Below, piece by piece: positions 34,341 to 43,057 of a stretch of 64,000 nt of DNA. The position numbers and the translations under genes are program-made. The notes beneath the pieces are model-generated. The model saw only the letters and a list, made by a program, of their open reading frames with translations, was not told the origin of the DNA and did not search any database. The DNA is from Pseudanabaena frigida. GTDB taxonomy: Bacteria > Cyanobacteriota > Cyanobacteriia > Pseudanabaenales > Pseudanabaenaceae. Within the stretch, counting starts at the first letter, position 1. Each line of letters starts with the position of its first letter. Where the stretch lies: positions 62,001 to 126,000 of the forward strand of contig QBML01000011.1 in the NCBI GenBank assembly GCA_003242085.1, read 5' to 3'.

Positions 34341-35807
34341 ATGAATAACCAAGTGGATATCGCAAACATAGATGCAATGCCGCCGAAGTTGCCACTACTC
34401 CAGATGTTTCGGATCGGCTTATTTCAGATGGGCTTAGGGATTATGTCTCTGCTGATCGCAGGGCTACTAAATCGCCTCATGATTAATGAACTGATAATTC
34501 CTGCTACCCTTGCCGCAGGTTTTATTGCGATGCCACTGTTTGTCTCACCTACGCGAGTATGGTTTGGTCAGACCTCCGATGCCAAAACAATATTTGGAAC
34601 CCATCGCTCAGGCTATGTCTGGGTTGGGGCTGTGGTATTTGCGCTAGCAGCCTTTTTGACTACTCAGGTTATGTGGCAATTAGGGCGCAGTGTTCATGAG
34701 GTGGGCTGGAATGGAATCACCTATGCATGGGCAATCTTTCTTGGTGTGATGTTCGCCATTTATGGAATGGCAATTAGTTTTAGTTCCACTCCCTTTGCAG
34801 CATTGTTAGTGGATATCTCTGACGAAGAGGAACGATCTAAATTAGTTGGTATAGTCTGGTCAATGTTAATGGTGGGAATTGTGATTGGGGCGATCGCTGT
34901 TTCCAAACTCTTACCCTGCACAGGTGCACCACCCAGTGAGGTGTCAATTTATGCCAATGGCGATCGCCTCGCACAATTACAGAAAGCGATTAATTCTGTA
35001 TTTACCATTATTCCTATAGCTGTGGTTGGTTTATCTTTCTTGGCTACCTATGGTATTGAACAAAAATATTCACGTTATAAGTTACGTGTCGCTCAAAACA
35101 ATATTCTCAATGCAACTACATCCGAAGAGAACCTAAGTCTTGGCAGAGCTTTACGGGTATTAACTGCTAGCAAACAAACTGGTCTATTCTTCTCATTTTT
35201 ACTAATGATGACTATTGGTATTTTCATGCAAGATGCCATTATGGAACCCTTTGGTGGTGCAGTATTTGGTATGAGCATTTGTGCAACCACGCAACTTAAT
35301 GCTGCTTTTGGAACGGGTACATTAATTGGTTTAAGTTCTTCAGGATTTTTAATTATTCCTCGCCTCGGCAAGGAAAATTCCACTAAATTAGGATGTTACC
35401 TAGTTGCAGCTAGTTGTGCTTTGTTGCTGATTTCAGGGCTTATCCAAAAAACTGTTGCCTTGCAAGTTGCACTAGCTCTATTTGGATTTGCATCGGGGAT
35501 TACGACTTCAGGTGCTTTGAGCCTCATGCTCGATCTAACTGCTGCTGAAACCGCAGGGACATTTATCGGAGCTTGGGGATTATCTCAGGCGATCGCTAGA
35601 GGGATAGCCACGCTCTTTGGTGGCATTGTGCTTGATGTTGGCAAGAAAATCTTCAGCAATTCCACTTATGCTTATAGTTTTGTATTTGTCTGCGAAGCTG
35701 CCGTTATGATTATTGCGGTAAGTCTACTTAGTCGGGTGAATGTGCAAGAATTTCGGACTGATGCAAAACAGGCGATCGCCGCTGTCTTCTCTAACGAAAT
35801 CGACTAA
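34341..35807 (+). CDS. BCD-family (PucC-like) major facilitator transporter
   Basis: A 488-residue protein with about 12 transmembrane helices. The N-terminal LLQMFRIGLFQMGLGIMSLLIAGLLNRLMI, the SPTRVWFGQTSDAKTIFGTHRSGYVWVG block and DISDEEERSKLVGIVWSMLMVGIVIG are those of the PucC/LhaA 'BCD' MFS family linked to (bacterio)chlorophyll and antenna assembly. Cyanobacteria carry several paralogues, one of them the chlorophyll-linked form in IsiA clusters; which one this is cannot be told here. It stands alone with its own upstream gap. Confidence 0.9.
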   Translation: MNNQVDIANIDAMPPKLPLLQMFRIGLFQMGLGIMSLLIAGLLNRLMINELIIPATLAAGFIAMPLFVSPTRVWFGQTSDAKTIFGTHRSGYVWVGAVVFALAAFLTTQVMWQLGRSVHEVGWNGITYAWAIFLGVMFAIYGMAISFSSTPFAALLVDISDEEERSKLVGIVWSMLMVGIVIGAIAVSKLLPCTGAPPSEVSIYANGDRLAQLQKAINSVFTIIPIAVVGLSFLATYGIEQKYSRYKLRVAQNNILNATTSEENLSLGRALRVLTASKQTGLFFSFLLMMTIGIFMQDAIMEPFGGAVFGMSICATTQLNAAFGTGTLIGLSSSGFLIIPRLGKENSTKLGCYLVAASCALLLISGLIQKTVALQVALALFGFASGITTSGALSLMLDLTAAETAGTFIGAWGLSQAIARGIATLFGGIVLDVGKKIFSNSTYAYSFVFVCEAAVMIIAVSLLSRVNVQEFRTDAKQAIAAVFSNEID

Positions 35808-35862
35808 GTAAATACAATTTTCTACTTTCTGATAATGTTCATTATGAATACTCCCTAGATCT

Positions 35863-36405
35863 ATGGAACAAATCTTTCTCTTCCTTGATATTGATGGCGT
35901 AGTTAACACAAGCATCAACGCAGATTCACAATTTCTTGGTACATATCAAGACAAAGACCTCCGAGGCTCCCCATCACCTTTAGTCAATCCACTACTCAAG
36001 GCGATAGATCGAGCAGAGCATATCAAACCTTTCTGGATATCTTCGGGCTGGCGGGAACACTCAAATATTTGGAATCGCTGGGCTGGCATTACCCCTTGGA
36101 CTGTTGGCTATCCCATCACCTTTGCTAAAATAAACTATGTAATTAGTAGGTATAGGAAACAATTAGAACTTGATGAAATCGACGATAGTAAAACTATTGC
36201 TGTTATCTATCATTCTGGAAATAATCCTAAAATTGTATGGATTGAAGATGGTTTCTCTCAATCTGCGATCGCATGGGCGGCATTAGATCGACGAGTAAAT
36301 CTCATCAGTACTATTCATCCTTCCGATCCTTTACTTTTAGGAATTCAAGCATGGAACATAGAATCCATCTTAGAATCTCTAAACATTGAGCTAGAGACAC
36401 TTTAA
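35863..36405 (+). CDS. HAD-like hydrolase domain protein
   Basis: The 180-residue protein has HAD motif I LFLDIDGVVNTS (about 5-16), with the two aspartates spaced DxD, and motif II ISSGWREH. A later segment WIEDGF may carry the acidic metal ligand. The pattern resembles the HAD domain that occurs alone or in bacterial RNA-repair fusions; no specific substrate can be named. It ends 24 nt before a 20-bp palindrome shared with the convergent vWA gene. Confidence 0.72.
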   Translation: MEQIFLFLDIDGVVNTSINADSQFLGTYQDKDLRGSPSPLVNPLLKAIDRAEHIKPFWISSGWREHSNIWNRWAGITPWTVGYPITFAKINYVISRYRKQLELDEIDDSKTIAVIYHSGNNPKIVWIEDGFSQSAIAWAALDRRVNLISTIHPSDPLLLGIQAWNIESILESLNIELETL

Positions 36406-36428
36406 GTCTATGTCGCCAGTCGATAAAG

Positions 36429-36448
36429 CAAGGGGCTTAAGCCCCTTG
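36429..36448. terminator. 20-bp perfect palindrome at convergent 3' ends
   Basis: CAAGGGGCTTAAGCCCCTTG lies between two convergent stops. The identical palindrome occurs at 49486-49505. It is probably a repeat used as a terminator; no long T-run follows. Confidence 0.5.
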
Positions 36449-36463
36449 TCTAGTTTAAGTTTC

Positions 36464-37237
36464 TCAGCCACCAAATCCTCCTAAAGAATTAAAGTTAGCT
36501 GCACTCTGACTCACACGCATTGCTGACTGCGAGAATACCTGAAAAGCCTTCCGAATTTCGCCATCGCTATTAGCAGGTGTGAGAATCCATTCATCGCGAA
36601 TTCCCATTTCCTTGAATACTTTTCGAAAATCCGTAGAGTTATCGTCAATTCCCATCGCGGCGATTATATGATTTTCCATTCTTAGTAAATCCTTAGCGAT
36701 CGCTGCCACATCCTTAGCGCCATGACGTACCGAACCGCAATCATCACCATCGGTAATAATCAATGTCACCGTCCGCACTGGCACGCCATTATCCGAAAAT
36801 TCCTGAGATTTCGCCAAGACGGTTCCCAATAGTACTACTGTCTGATCGTAGAGGGGTGTACCTTTATTCGGATAGTAGTTTTTGGTATCCATACGAATTG
36901 CCTGCGCGATCGGGCAGTAGGGATAGAGAATCGTGCCATTGAGATAGCGATTATGAATAAGGATGTTATCTTGCTGTTGCGAAGATGTGAGAGCGTCAAT
37001 TACGGAGTTATGTCCGCCCCGCACAGCCTGAGCATTACCCGCATATTGAATTGAGCCAGAGTCATCGGGCATAATCGTCACAAGTACGACTTCGCTGGAC
37101 ATCACGTCATCAACATGTATGCCAAGTCCTGCTTGGATTTGTGCACCTAAGTCATAAACAGTAAGTGCTTGCAAAGATTCATTGGAAAGGCTTCCATCAT
37201 CTAAAGCAGATTGAAATAGATCGTTAATGTTAGTCAT
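36464..37237 (-). CDS. von Willebrand factor A domain protein
   Basis: A 257-residue cytoplasmic protein with a vWA fold. The MIDAS is complete: DxSxS in MPDDSGSIQ (about 57-61), Thr in NKGTPLYDQT and Asp in LIITDGDDCGS. Nothing suggests export. It is the last gene of the co-directional block from the PP2C phosphatase at 44.6 kb, although a MITE and a small gene precede it. vWA proteins paired with a PP2C phosphatase and a kinase recall the TerY-P triad; this vWA is not TerY itself. The role is inferred from context. Confidence 0.82.
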   Translation of the reverse strand: MTNINDLFQSALDDGSLSNESLQALTVYDLGAQIQAGLGIHVDDVMSSEVVLVTIMPDDSGSIQYAGNAQAVRGGHNSVIDALTSSQQQDNILIHNRYLNGTILYPYCPIAQAIRMDTKNYYPNKGTPLYDQTVVLLGTVLAKSQEFSDNGVPVRTVTLIITDGDDCGSVRHGAKDVAAIAKDLLRMENHIIAAMGIDDNSTDFRKVFKEMGIRDEWILTPANSDGEIRKAFQVFSQSAMRVSQSAANFNSLGGFGG

Positions 37238-37277
37238 TTTATTTAGTGATTAGTGATTGGTAATTGATGATTGATCT

Positions 37278-37457
37278 GTAGGGGTTTAGCATTTGCGTCA
37301 CAATTTTGAACACGCCACGGAAACCTCGATTCGCAAATGCTAAACCCTCTGAGCTCACAGATAAATTGTCCCTGCGTTGTGAGATGTTTGACAAAGCATT
37401 CCCAAATCAAAACGATCTAAAAATTTATAAATTGTGGCGGGAATGCTTTGCCCCTAT
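37278..37457. mobile_element. MITE-like element with nested inverted repeats
   Basis: The outer ends GTAGGGGTTTAGCATTTGCG and (reverse) ATAGGGGCAAAGCATTCCC are imperfect terminal inverted repeats. Inside are GGGTTTAGCATTTGCG (37282-37297) with CGCAAATGCTAAACCC (37332-37347), and CAAAGCATTCCC (37392-37403) with GGGAATGCTTTG (37439-37450). The ORF at 37306-37500 in the track reads through it and is not believed to be a gene. Confidence 0.6.
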
Positions 37458-37615
37458 GTCGATAACAACCGTTCAAGGAAGTTTTTCTTTGGTTGAATAG
37501 ATTCTAGGTAATCTCTGAGCAGGCGTTCAATCAATTCTGAACTGGTGGTATTTTCTTTCGCAAGGATTGCTACTAGATATTTCTCTGTTTCATAGTCAAG
37601 ATTGATACTCATCAT
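37454..37615 (-). CDS. Small ribbon-helix-helix (CopG/Arc-like) protein, 53 aa, 3' end altered by MITE
   Basis: This gene is too short for the track. Translation from ATG 37615 (or the next ATG at 37612) gives MMSINLDYETEKYLVAILAK followed by ENTTSSELIERLLRDYLESI, a short beta strand plus two helices as in ribbon-helix-helix antitoxins. A perfect GGAGGT lies 7 nt upstream, the best ribosome site in the region. The stop codon TAG is formed by the end of the MITE-like element, so the natural C-terminus may have been replaced. No toxin gene is adjacent. Confidence 0.65.
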   Translation of the reverse strand: MMSINLDYETEKYLVAILAKENTTSSELIERLLRDYLESIQPKKNFLERLLST

Positions 37616-37678
37616 AGGATTGACCTCCAAAAACTAAATTTACTGAGAGTTGTAATGCGCGAAACGCATTACAACTTG

Positions 37679-38731
37679 TTAAGCAAGGTTAAGATCTGCC
37701 CAAGATTCCATTGCGTCAGTGGATTTCACCAAATGCATACCTGCATCCGCGAAGCGTTGAAACGCAGCATCCGCTTGATCGGTGTAGTCCACAATATTGG
37801 GAACGACTACAGGTGAAGTGCAATCTTCGAGCAGATAGACTTTCTTCGCGAGTTTAGGATCGTGAATAAGGATTTCACTAAGCAGATCTTGGATTGTCCA
37901 TGCTACGCAATGGCTCTTAGCTTGTCCTGCAATAATTACGGCATCAAATTCTAATAACCTTTGCAAAAAGCGCGTATTCTTTTGCGCGATCGGTCTGCCG
38001 TCGGCTCCGTCCATTACTTCAGGACGCAATACGGAATAGTTCTCAGTGAGAGGATTACCACCTTTAATCTCAAAGTTAGTCTGACTATGCCTTGCAATAT
38101 TATGGAAAAACATTGCTTCCTCAACCGCCGAAACTAGAGCGTGACCGATGCCGCCAAGCATGGAGTGATAAGCCCAAACCGTAAGCGGAAACTTGCCTTC
38201 ATCACTGAGTTTCTGCACATAATGCAAGGCGTGGCGCTGGATTGCCATGTAGTTACCTTTGGCGAGGCTATAGGCGATCGCAGGATTTACTTTCCACTTA
38301 CCTTGCTGTACATCTTCTAGGGTAATTGATGTGGCATTTGGAATGGGATGTTCGCCTGTATCATTCACCCAAAAGATTGGATGGAAGATTTGCATAGCAG
38401 TATGAGTGTCCATCGTGGGGGCAATTTCGCTGATGTGGTGCAAATTGCGATAGATGAATTCGCACAAGCGCACATTATCCTCGATCGCACCAGTACCAGA
38501 TCGACCACCGACAAATAGCTCATGATCGGGAATACAAAAGGTATTCTGCACATCGATCGCCATCAGACAAATTTTCTTACGATCCTTTGCGGCAGGTACG
38601 ATACCATGTTGTTTCGCCCACGCTTCAGCTTGGTTAGCGCGATCTTGATAGGGAACACGCCATACTGAACCAGCTTTTTGGCGATCAAAGAAAGCAGGAA
38701 TAGGAAGTTGCGTAACAATTTGAGTAGTCAT
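37679..38731 (-). CDS. Nicotinamidase-like cysteine hydrolase
   Basis: An isochorismatase/nicotinamidase-fold protein of 350 aa, longer than typical PncA. Catalytic Asp is in [16 protein letters not shown] (about 59) and Cys in [18 protein letters not shown] (about 275). Metal-site histidines follow the PncA-like order [11 protein letters not shown] with a later GEHP. Nicotinamide hydrolysis to nicotinate and ammonia is the best guess; another amide is possible. An N-terminal extension (1-50) and insertions account for the length. It lies in the block with ADP-ribosylglycohydrolases, opposite an NrtR-type NAD regulator, which supports an NAD-related substrate. Confidence 0.75.
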   Translation of the reverse strand: MTTQIVTQLPIPAFFDRQKAGSVWRVPYQDRANQAEAWAKQHGIVPAAKDRKKICLMAIDVQNTFCIPDHELFVGGRSGTGAIEDNVRLCEFIYRNLHHISEIAPTMDTHTAMQIFHPIFWVNDTGEHPIPNATSITLEDVQQGKWKVNPAIAYSLAKGNYMAIQRHALHYVQKLSDEGKFPLTVWAYHSMLGGIGHALVSAVEEAMFFHNIARHSQTNFEIKGGNPLTENYSVLRPEVMDGADGRPIAQKNTRFLQRLLEFDAVIIAGQAKSHCVAWTIQDLLSEILIHDPKLAKKVYLLEDCTSPVVVPNIVDYTDQADAAFQRFADAGMHLVKSTDAMESWADLNLA

Positions 38732-38755
38732 GGTTAGAGTTCTCCAGTTTTAAAA

Positions 38756-39352
38756 TTATTGAAAAGAGAGAGAAAGAATACCTAGTATTTTGTCGATATT
38801 GCTGAGTTGATACTCAGTTAAATCAATCTCTACAAGGCGATCACTTAGGCGTAAAAACTTCCAATCGTTGCCTGTAGTTGCCGCCCCGTAAATTACAGAA
38901 ATATCATTCTCATGTTGTTGATTAAAGAGTTTTGCTGCCCACATTTCCGCAATACATTGTCCTAAAGCTCCATTAATATTTTCCTTCTTTGCTTCAACTA
39001 CAATCACTACAGGCGCTTTGAGCATTAGTTGTGAAGGCGATCGGCTTAATAAGAAGTCACAAACACCATTTAATCCAGAATCACGATCAATGTTTAACTC
39101 CACACCTGAAAATAAACTGGCTTTGTCTAAGTATTTTTTGCGAACTTCTACTAAAATTGGCGCAATAATTAATTCTGACCGCGCTTTTTCGGTATTCATC
39201 GCCAGCGCTAGAGGGACAAATTCTTTAAGAAGTTGGTTTAGGAATTCACTAGATTCTGCTATGGGAGAATCGTTTAGTAAATTAGCACTTTCACCAATCG
39301 TGAGGTCAAAGGCTGTCTGAACTGATTCTAAAGTAAATTCGCTATATGACAT
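38756..39352 (-). CDS. PD-(D/E)XK-like protein of unknown function
   Basis: A 198-residue protein. The core GLNGVCDFLLSRSPSQLMLK-(APV)-VIVVEAKKENI has the spacing of a restriction-endonuclease-like D...ExK site (Asp near 98, Glu-Ala-Lys near 119-121), followed by GALGQCIAEMWAAKLFN, a helix often seen after the site. Similar proteins are widespread in cyanobacteria as hypothetical genes. Nuclease activity is inferred only. It lies 24 nt upstream of the nicotinamidase-like gene in the same direction. Confidence 0.65.
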   Translation of the reverse strand: MSYSEFTLESVQTAFDLTIGESANLLNDSPIAESSEFLNQLLKEFVPLALAMNTEKARSELIIAPILVEVRKKYLDKASLFSGVELNIDRDSGLNGVCDFLLSRSPSQLMLKAPVVIVVEAKKENINGALGQCIAEMWAAKLFNQQHENDISVIYGAATTGNDWKFLRLSDRLVEIDLTEYQLSNIDKILGILSLSFQ

Positions 39353-39433
39353 CGTGTATCACCTATTATGTTATGAAGTAATTTGTTTGTTACACTAGCT
39401 ATGTACTTAGCACGACTTTAAAAAATAAATTTG

Positions 39434-40336
39434 TTAAAGACTATCACCTAAGTAATCTGCAACGATGATTCGCTTGGGATAGGAATCTCGGTAAAAATTA
39501 TCGTCATAGTAGACAAAATTATCTTCACGCCAGACAAAATTTTCGTTGCGATCTCTTGACTTCAATTCTTCTTGAATTGTGGAGGTGTTAAATCGGTAAT
39601 TAGGAGGCATTAATGTTAAATCATGTTCAATTGCCAAGGATAGGCAATCTGGCAGATTTTCATAATAAGCATCAACATTGTCAAAACCCCATGAGAGGCA
39701 TGGAGTATCAGTTATTTTTTTAGCATTTTTATAAAAACGAAGTAACGAAGGACATTGAACTAAACATCGCCAAGGTTTTGTATTATCAAATTTATGTAAA
39801 TAATCAAATGTCCTTTTCCCTCGTTGATCAAGCGCTTCTTTAACATTCTCTAACGGAGTAACAGTGCAGCCAAGTTGCTCAAACTGCTTAGGCTTCTTGT
39901 CGTCTGGTGGCAAATTACAATGCCAATATGGATTTAAATCAGTATTTTTAGAATAGTTGTAGAAACAATAAAGAGGAATTGCTCCACATTTTCGGGCATA
40001 TTTTTCTAAAATGTGGATCTGACGTTCTGATTCTACTTTATGACCAAGAGATTTATAGTGAATGAATTTTTTATCAATCTTTTTTGCTTGAACGGCATAA
40101 CGAAGATAGCCTATACTGCTATTCCCAATCCACCACTCCCAGTCAGTACCTTGATTTTTTTCATCATACTTAGCTGCTTTTATAACTTTGACTCCTGAAT
40201 ATTGAGACATAGCAATTTCCAGAAGATTTAGATCTGTTATTGTTTCTTCGCCCTGAGAAATTTTAAATTCCTCTGAATAGAGAATACGATGCCAAGTATA
40301 GGATGCTAGTTTCTCAAATAACTTTACTGAGTTCAT
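39434..40336 (-). CDS. DUF6615-like protein with a possible D...QxK nuclease-type site
   Basis: A 300-residue protein. The block NQGTDWEWWIGNSSIGYLRY followed by AVQAKKIDKKFIHYKSLGHK resembles Mrr-type sites where the PD-(D/E)XK motif reads D...QxK. The downstream IHILEKYARKCGAIPLYCFYNYS matches what I recall of DUF6615. Function is not known. Codon use is A+T-rich relative to neighbours. It follows the kinase gene with a 55-nt gap and precedes the other PD-(D/E)XK-like gene. Confidence 0.6.
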   Translation of the reverse strand: MNSVKLFEKLASYTWHRILYSEEFKISQGEETITDLNLLEIAMSQYSGVKVIKAAKYDEKNQGTDWEWWIGNSSIGYLRYAVQAKKIDKKFIHYKSLGHKVESERQIHILEKYARKCGAIPLYCFYNYSKNTDLNPYWHCNLPPDDKKPKQFEQLGCTVTPLENVKEALDQRGKRTFDYLHKFDNTKPWRCLVQCPSLLRFYKNAKKITDTPCLSWGFDNVDAYYENLPDCLSLAIEHDLTLMPPNYRFNTSTIQEELKSRDRNENFVWREDNFVYYDDNFYRDSYPKRIIVADYLGDSL

Positions 40337-40391
40337 GTTTAGAAATTCTCCTGTTTACAGAAATCACTGTTGAAGTAGTCTTAGATTTATT

Positions 40392-42248
40392 CTAAGCTAA
40401 TTTTAACTGCAAAATTTTCTGTGAGTGAATCACATAGATACCTTGTGAGTTAATGATTAGAGAACAGCCACTATCAACATAGGGTTCGGTTTCGGGGAAG
40501 GTTTTCGTAATCATAATTTGTCCATTTAGTGCCTCAACTCTAGCAATACCTTCGTCAGTGGGAACGAATAGCCAATTAGCGATCGCACTGCCTCCATGAA
40601 TATTCGTCAACCATGCAAGATCGCCTTTTTGAACAGCGAGAGTTGCCACTAACTCACCATTTGGACGCAATATAGAAACTCGATGGATGATTTTGCCTTG
40701 TTCTTGGGTGGCGGTGAAGAACCAGCAGATGTCATTGCTAAAGACGCAATTTGCATCAATTAGTTCTCCTTGAATTGGAGGAATTTGAACGCGATCGCAG
40801 ATGCCAGACCGCTTAGCATCAAAGGTAAAGGCGACACTAAGACTGCCAGCTCGATAGAATCCAAAACCGAAGTTTTCACCAATCCAGAATTGAGTTTGTC
40901 CTTCGAGGATGTCACCGATGTATTCATTGCCTAGCTTGCCATCGCGTAATAATTGACCTCGATCGATCCAATAGCGAGAAAAGGAATTAGCTCGAATCAG
41001 AGCGGCGGCGATCGCTTGCGTTTGACCTTGAGAGATCGTAATTGCTTTGCCCTGTTTGGCAACGATTGTGGACTTACCAAAGATTGCGAATTGAATATTA
41101 GCATCAAGTTCTCCTGACAATAAAACTGCGTTGTCTTCGCGTTTAAATTCATGGTTAGCGTGATAGAGATAATTGAGAGAATTATTTTGCAAAGCGACCT
41201 GAAGAATTACGCCTTCGGTTTGGAATATATGGATACCCTGACACTTGCTCTCACTCCCTGTCCCTCTTCCAGAGCTAGAGGGGAGAATTGCGATTAAAGG
41301 CGTACAGATTGGGCAAGTATTCCTTAAATGCTCAATTCCACATTGTTGACACTTTTTCCATTGCATTGATGTAAGAAGTGAATGAGGGAAAATTCCGCGC
41401 CAATCTTTTTCAAAACAATTATGGAAATGGTCTAACAAATCATCGGATAAAACTTTGTAAGGAATTGCGGGTTTGGGATAACGGACATCGGGATTAAATA
41501 TCGTAATCCTTTGGAGTGGTCTAGCACTGTGGGGAATCATTGCTGTTTGCGATTTGGGCTTGTATACGCCGCCGTAGGGATCGACATAGAGGAGGCTCTG
41601 CATCAGCATCACCGTGAAAGCGTACCAATCGGAATCAGGGTTGTGAGGACTGGTTAAAATCGGCTGATTAGCGTTGCGATCGCACAAGATTGGATCGACA
41701 AATCGCGCTGTAAACACCTGACAGGGAAACTGTCCAAATTGAAAGGAATCCGCATCAATGAGATTTACTTGATTTTGAGAAACCAATAAATTCAGGTCGT
41801 TAAAATCACCAATCGTGACATTCGCTTGATGGATTTTCAGAACTGTCTCATGCAAATCGTGAAATAAGCTAGTGACAAGGTGCTGAGAAATGCCGTTTGT
41901 GTTGCGATAATTGCGATCGCTATATTTCAATAGAGGTATCGTATTTTGCAAAAATGGCATTGCATAGCCTAGTATTGCGCCCTGTTTATCAGTAGCAAGA
42001 ATTTCAGGCTTAATCACCTTCACTGGCAGATTTTGGGGAAAAGCAGGTAGTTTTTGTTGATGGATCGCTAATCTCGATTTTGCAGCTTGTTGCTCTTGTG
42101 GAAGTAACTGATAATCAGGATGATCGACGGTTTTAAATAATTTGAGAACTTTGCCATTCTTTAAGTCATAGATATCTGCTTCGCCTCCCTTACCGATCGC
42201 ATTTTTGGGATTAACTTTAATTCGCTTCTGATTGAGATAAACTTCCAT
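40392..42248 (-). CDS. Atypical protein kinase with zinc ribbon and C-terminal propeller-like region
   Basis: The track start adds 57 unlikely residues; the ATG at 42248 gives MEVYLNQKRIKVNPKNAIGKG (618 aa). The kinase domain has a Gly loop IGKGGEADIYDL (about 17-28), Lys in KVLKLFK, catalytic loop VTIGDFNDLNLLV (Asp and Asn in the right places, His-Arg lost) and a metal Asp in LIDADSFQFG replacing DFG. At about 310-330, CQQCGIEHLRNTCPIC is a zinc ribbon. The last 270 residues are beta-rich and repetitive, like a propeller. The LIDxDSFQ form is known in bacterial kinases paired with PP2C and vWA proteins. It follows two ADP-ribosylglycohydrolase genes. Confidence 0.8.
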   Translation of the reverse strand: MEVYLNQKRIKVNPKNAIGKGGEADIYDLKNGKVLKLFKTVDHPDYQLLPQEQQAAKSRLAIHQQKLPAFPQNLPVKVIKPEILATDKQGAILGYAMPFLQNTIPLLKYSDRNYRNTNGISQHLVTSLFHDLHETVLKIHQANVTIGDFNDLNLLVSQNQVNLIDADSFQFGQFPCQVFTARFVDPILCDRNANQPILTSPHNPDSDWYAFTVMLMQSLLYVDPYGGVYKPKSQTAMIPHSARPLQRITIFNPDVRYPKPAIPYKVLSDDLLDHFHNCFEKDWRGIFPHSLLTSMQWKKCQQCGIEHLRNTCPICTPLIAILPSSSGRGTGSESKCQGIHIFQTEGVILQVALQNNSLNYLYHANHEFKREDNAVLLSGELDANIQFAIFGKSTIVAKQGKAITISQGQTQAIAAALIRANSFSRYWIDRGQLLRDGKLGNEYIGDILEGQTQFWIGENFGFGFYRAGSLSVAFTFDAKRSGICDRVQIPPIQGELIDANCVFSNDICWFFTATQEQGKIIHRVSILRPNGELVATLAVQKGDLAWLTNIHGGSAIANWLFVPTDEGIARVEALNGQIMITKTFPETEPYVDSGCSLIINSQGIYVIHSQKILQLKLA

Positions 42249-42274
42249 TTTAGAACACCAATTCTCTAGGGGGA

Positions 42275-43057
42275 TTAGGGAGATATGGGAAGTGCAAATT
42301 TTGTCATAAATTCTTCTACAACTTGGCGAACTCTTGGTGTGAGGTAAGTAAAGACTTTTTCGGCGATCGCTTTTGGTAAGCCACCATAATAAGCTTCGGC
42401 TATGCCTCCTGTAATACAAGCTAGTGTATCGCTATCGCCTCCTAAAGAAATTGCATTCCGTATTGCATCTTCAAAATCAGTTGATTCTAGAAATGCGGTG
42501 ATAGCCTGTGGAACAGTTCCTTGGCAAGACACATCAAATTTATAAGTTGGACGAATATCATCCAAGGATCGGCTCAAATCATAACCAAATGACTTGATAA
42601 TCTCTGCTTTAATCTGCTCTTTGCTCTGACCCTGACGAGCCATGAAGACTGCAACTGCTGTTGCTTGCGCGCCTTTAATTCCTTCAGAATGATTATGTGT
42701 AACTTCCGCCGAGCGCTTTGCTTCGAGTAGAACTAAACCTAAATCTTCGTAGGCAAAGCCGATTGGACTAACTCGCATTGCTGAGCCATTTCCCCAGCTA
42801 TTGTAAGGTTGCAGATCGTCAGATTGCATCCATTCTATAAAACGTCCACCATAACCTCTATTAGGATAACGCCGAGCATAGGTTTTAATATATTCGGCAT
42901 AGTTACCTTGATGCATTAAGCAATCTGCTACCGCCACAGTTAACACCGTGTCATCAGTAAATCGGCATCCTTCACTAAAAAGAGGGAAGTCTTTGGATCG
43001 GTGATTGGAGACTTCATAAATCGAACCGATTATATCGCCAGCGATCGCGCCTAACAT
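42275..43057 (-). CDS. ADP-ribosylglycohydrolase family protein (copy 2)
   Basis: A 260-residue DraG/ARH-fold hydrolase that removes ADP-ribose from proteins or small molecules using two Mg ions. Metal ligands are in GAIAGDIIGSIYE, CRFTDDTVLTVAVADCL (TDDT) and SLGGDSDTLACITGGIAEAYYG (DxDT). The GNGSAMRVSPIGF motif is also family-typical. All ligands are intact. It overlaps the upstream paralogue by 7 nt, so translation is probably coupled, and the two proteins are clearly tandem duplicates. Confidence 0.92.
   Translation of the reverse strand: MLGAIAGDIIGSIYEVSNHRSKDFPLFSEGCRFTDDTVLTVAVADCLMHQGNYAEYIKTYARRYPNRGYGGRFIEWMQSDDLQPYNSWGNGSAMRVSPIGFAYEDLGLVLLEAKRSAEVTHNHSEGIKGAQATAVAVFMARQGQSKEQIKAEIIKSFGYDLSRSLDDIRPTYKFDVSCQGTVPQAITAFLESTDFEDAIRNAISLGGDSDTLACITGGIAEAYYGGLPKAIAEKVFTYLTPRVRQVVEEFMTKFALPISP

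Noticed and set aside
37306-37500. 64-aa ORF on the plus strand
   Set aside because: It reads through the inverted repeats of a MITE-like element and is antisense to the RHH gene with a good ribosome site.
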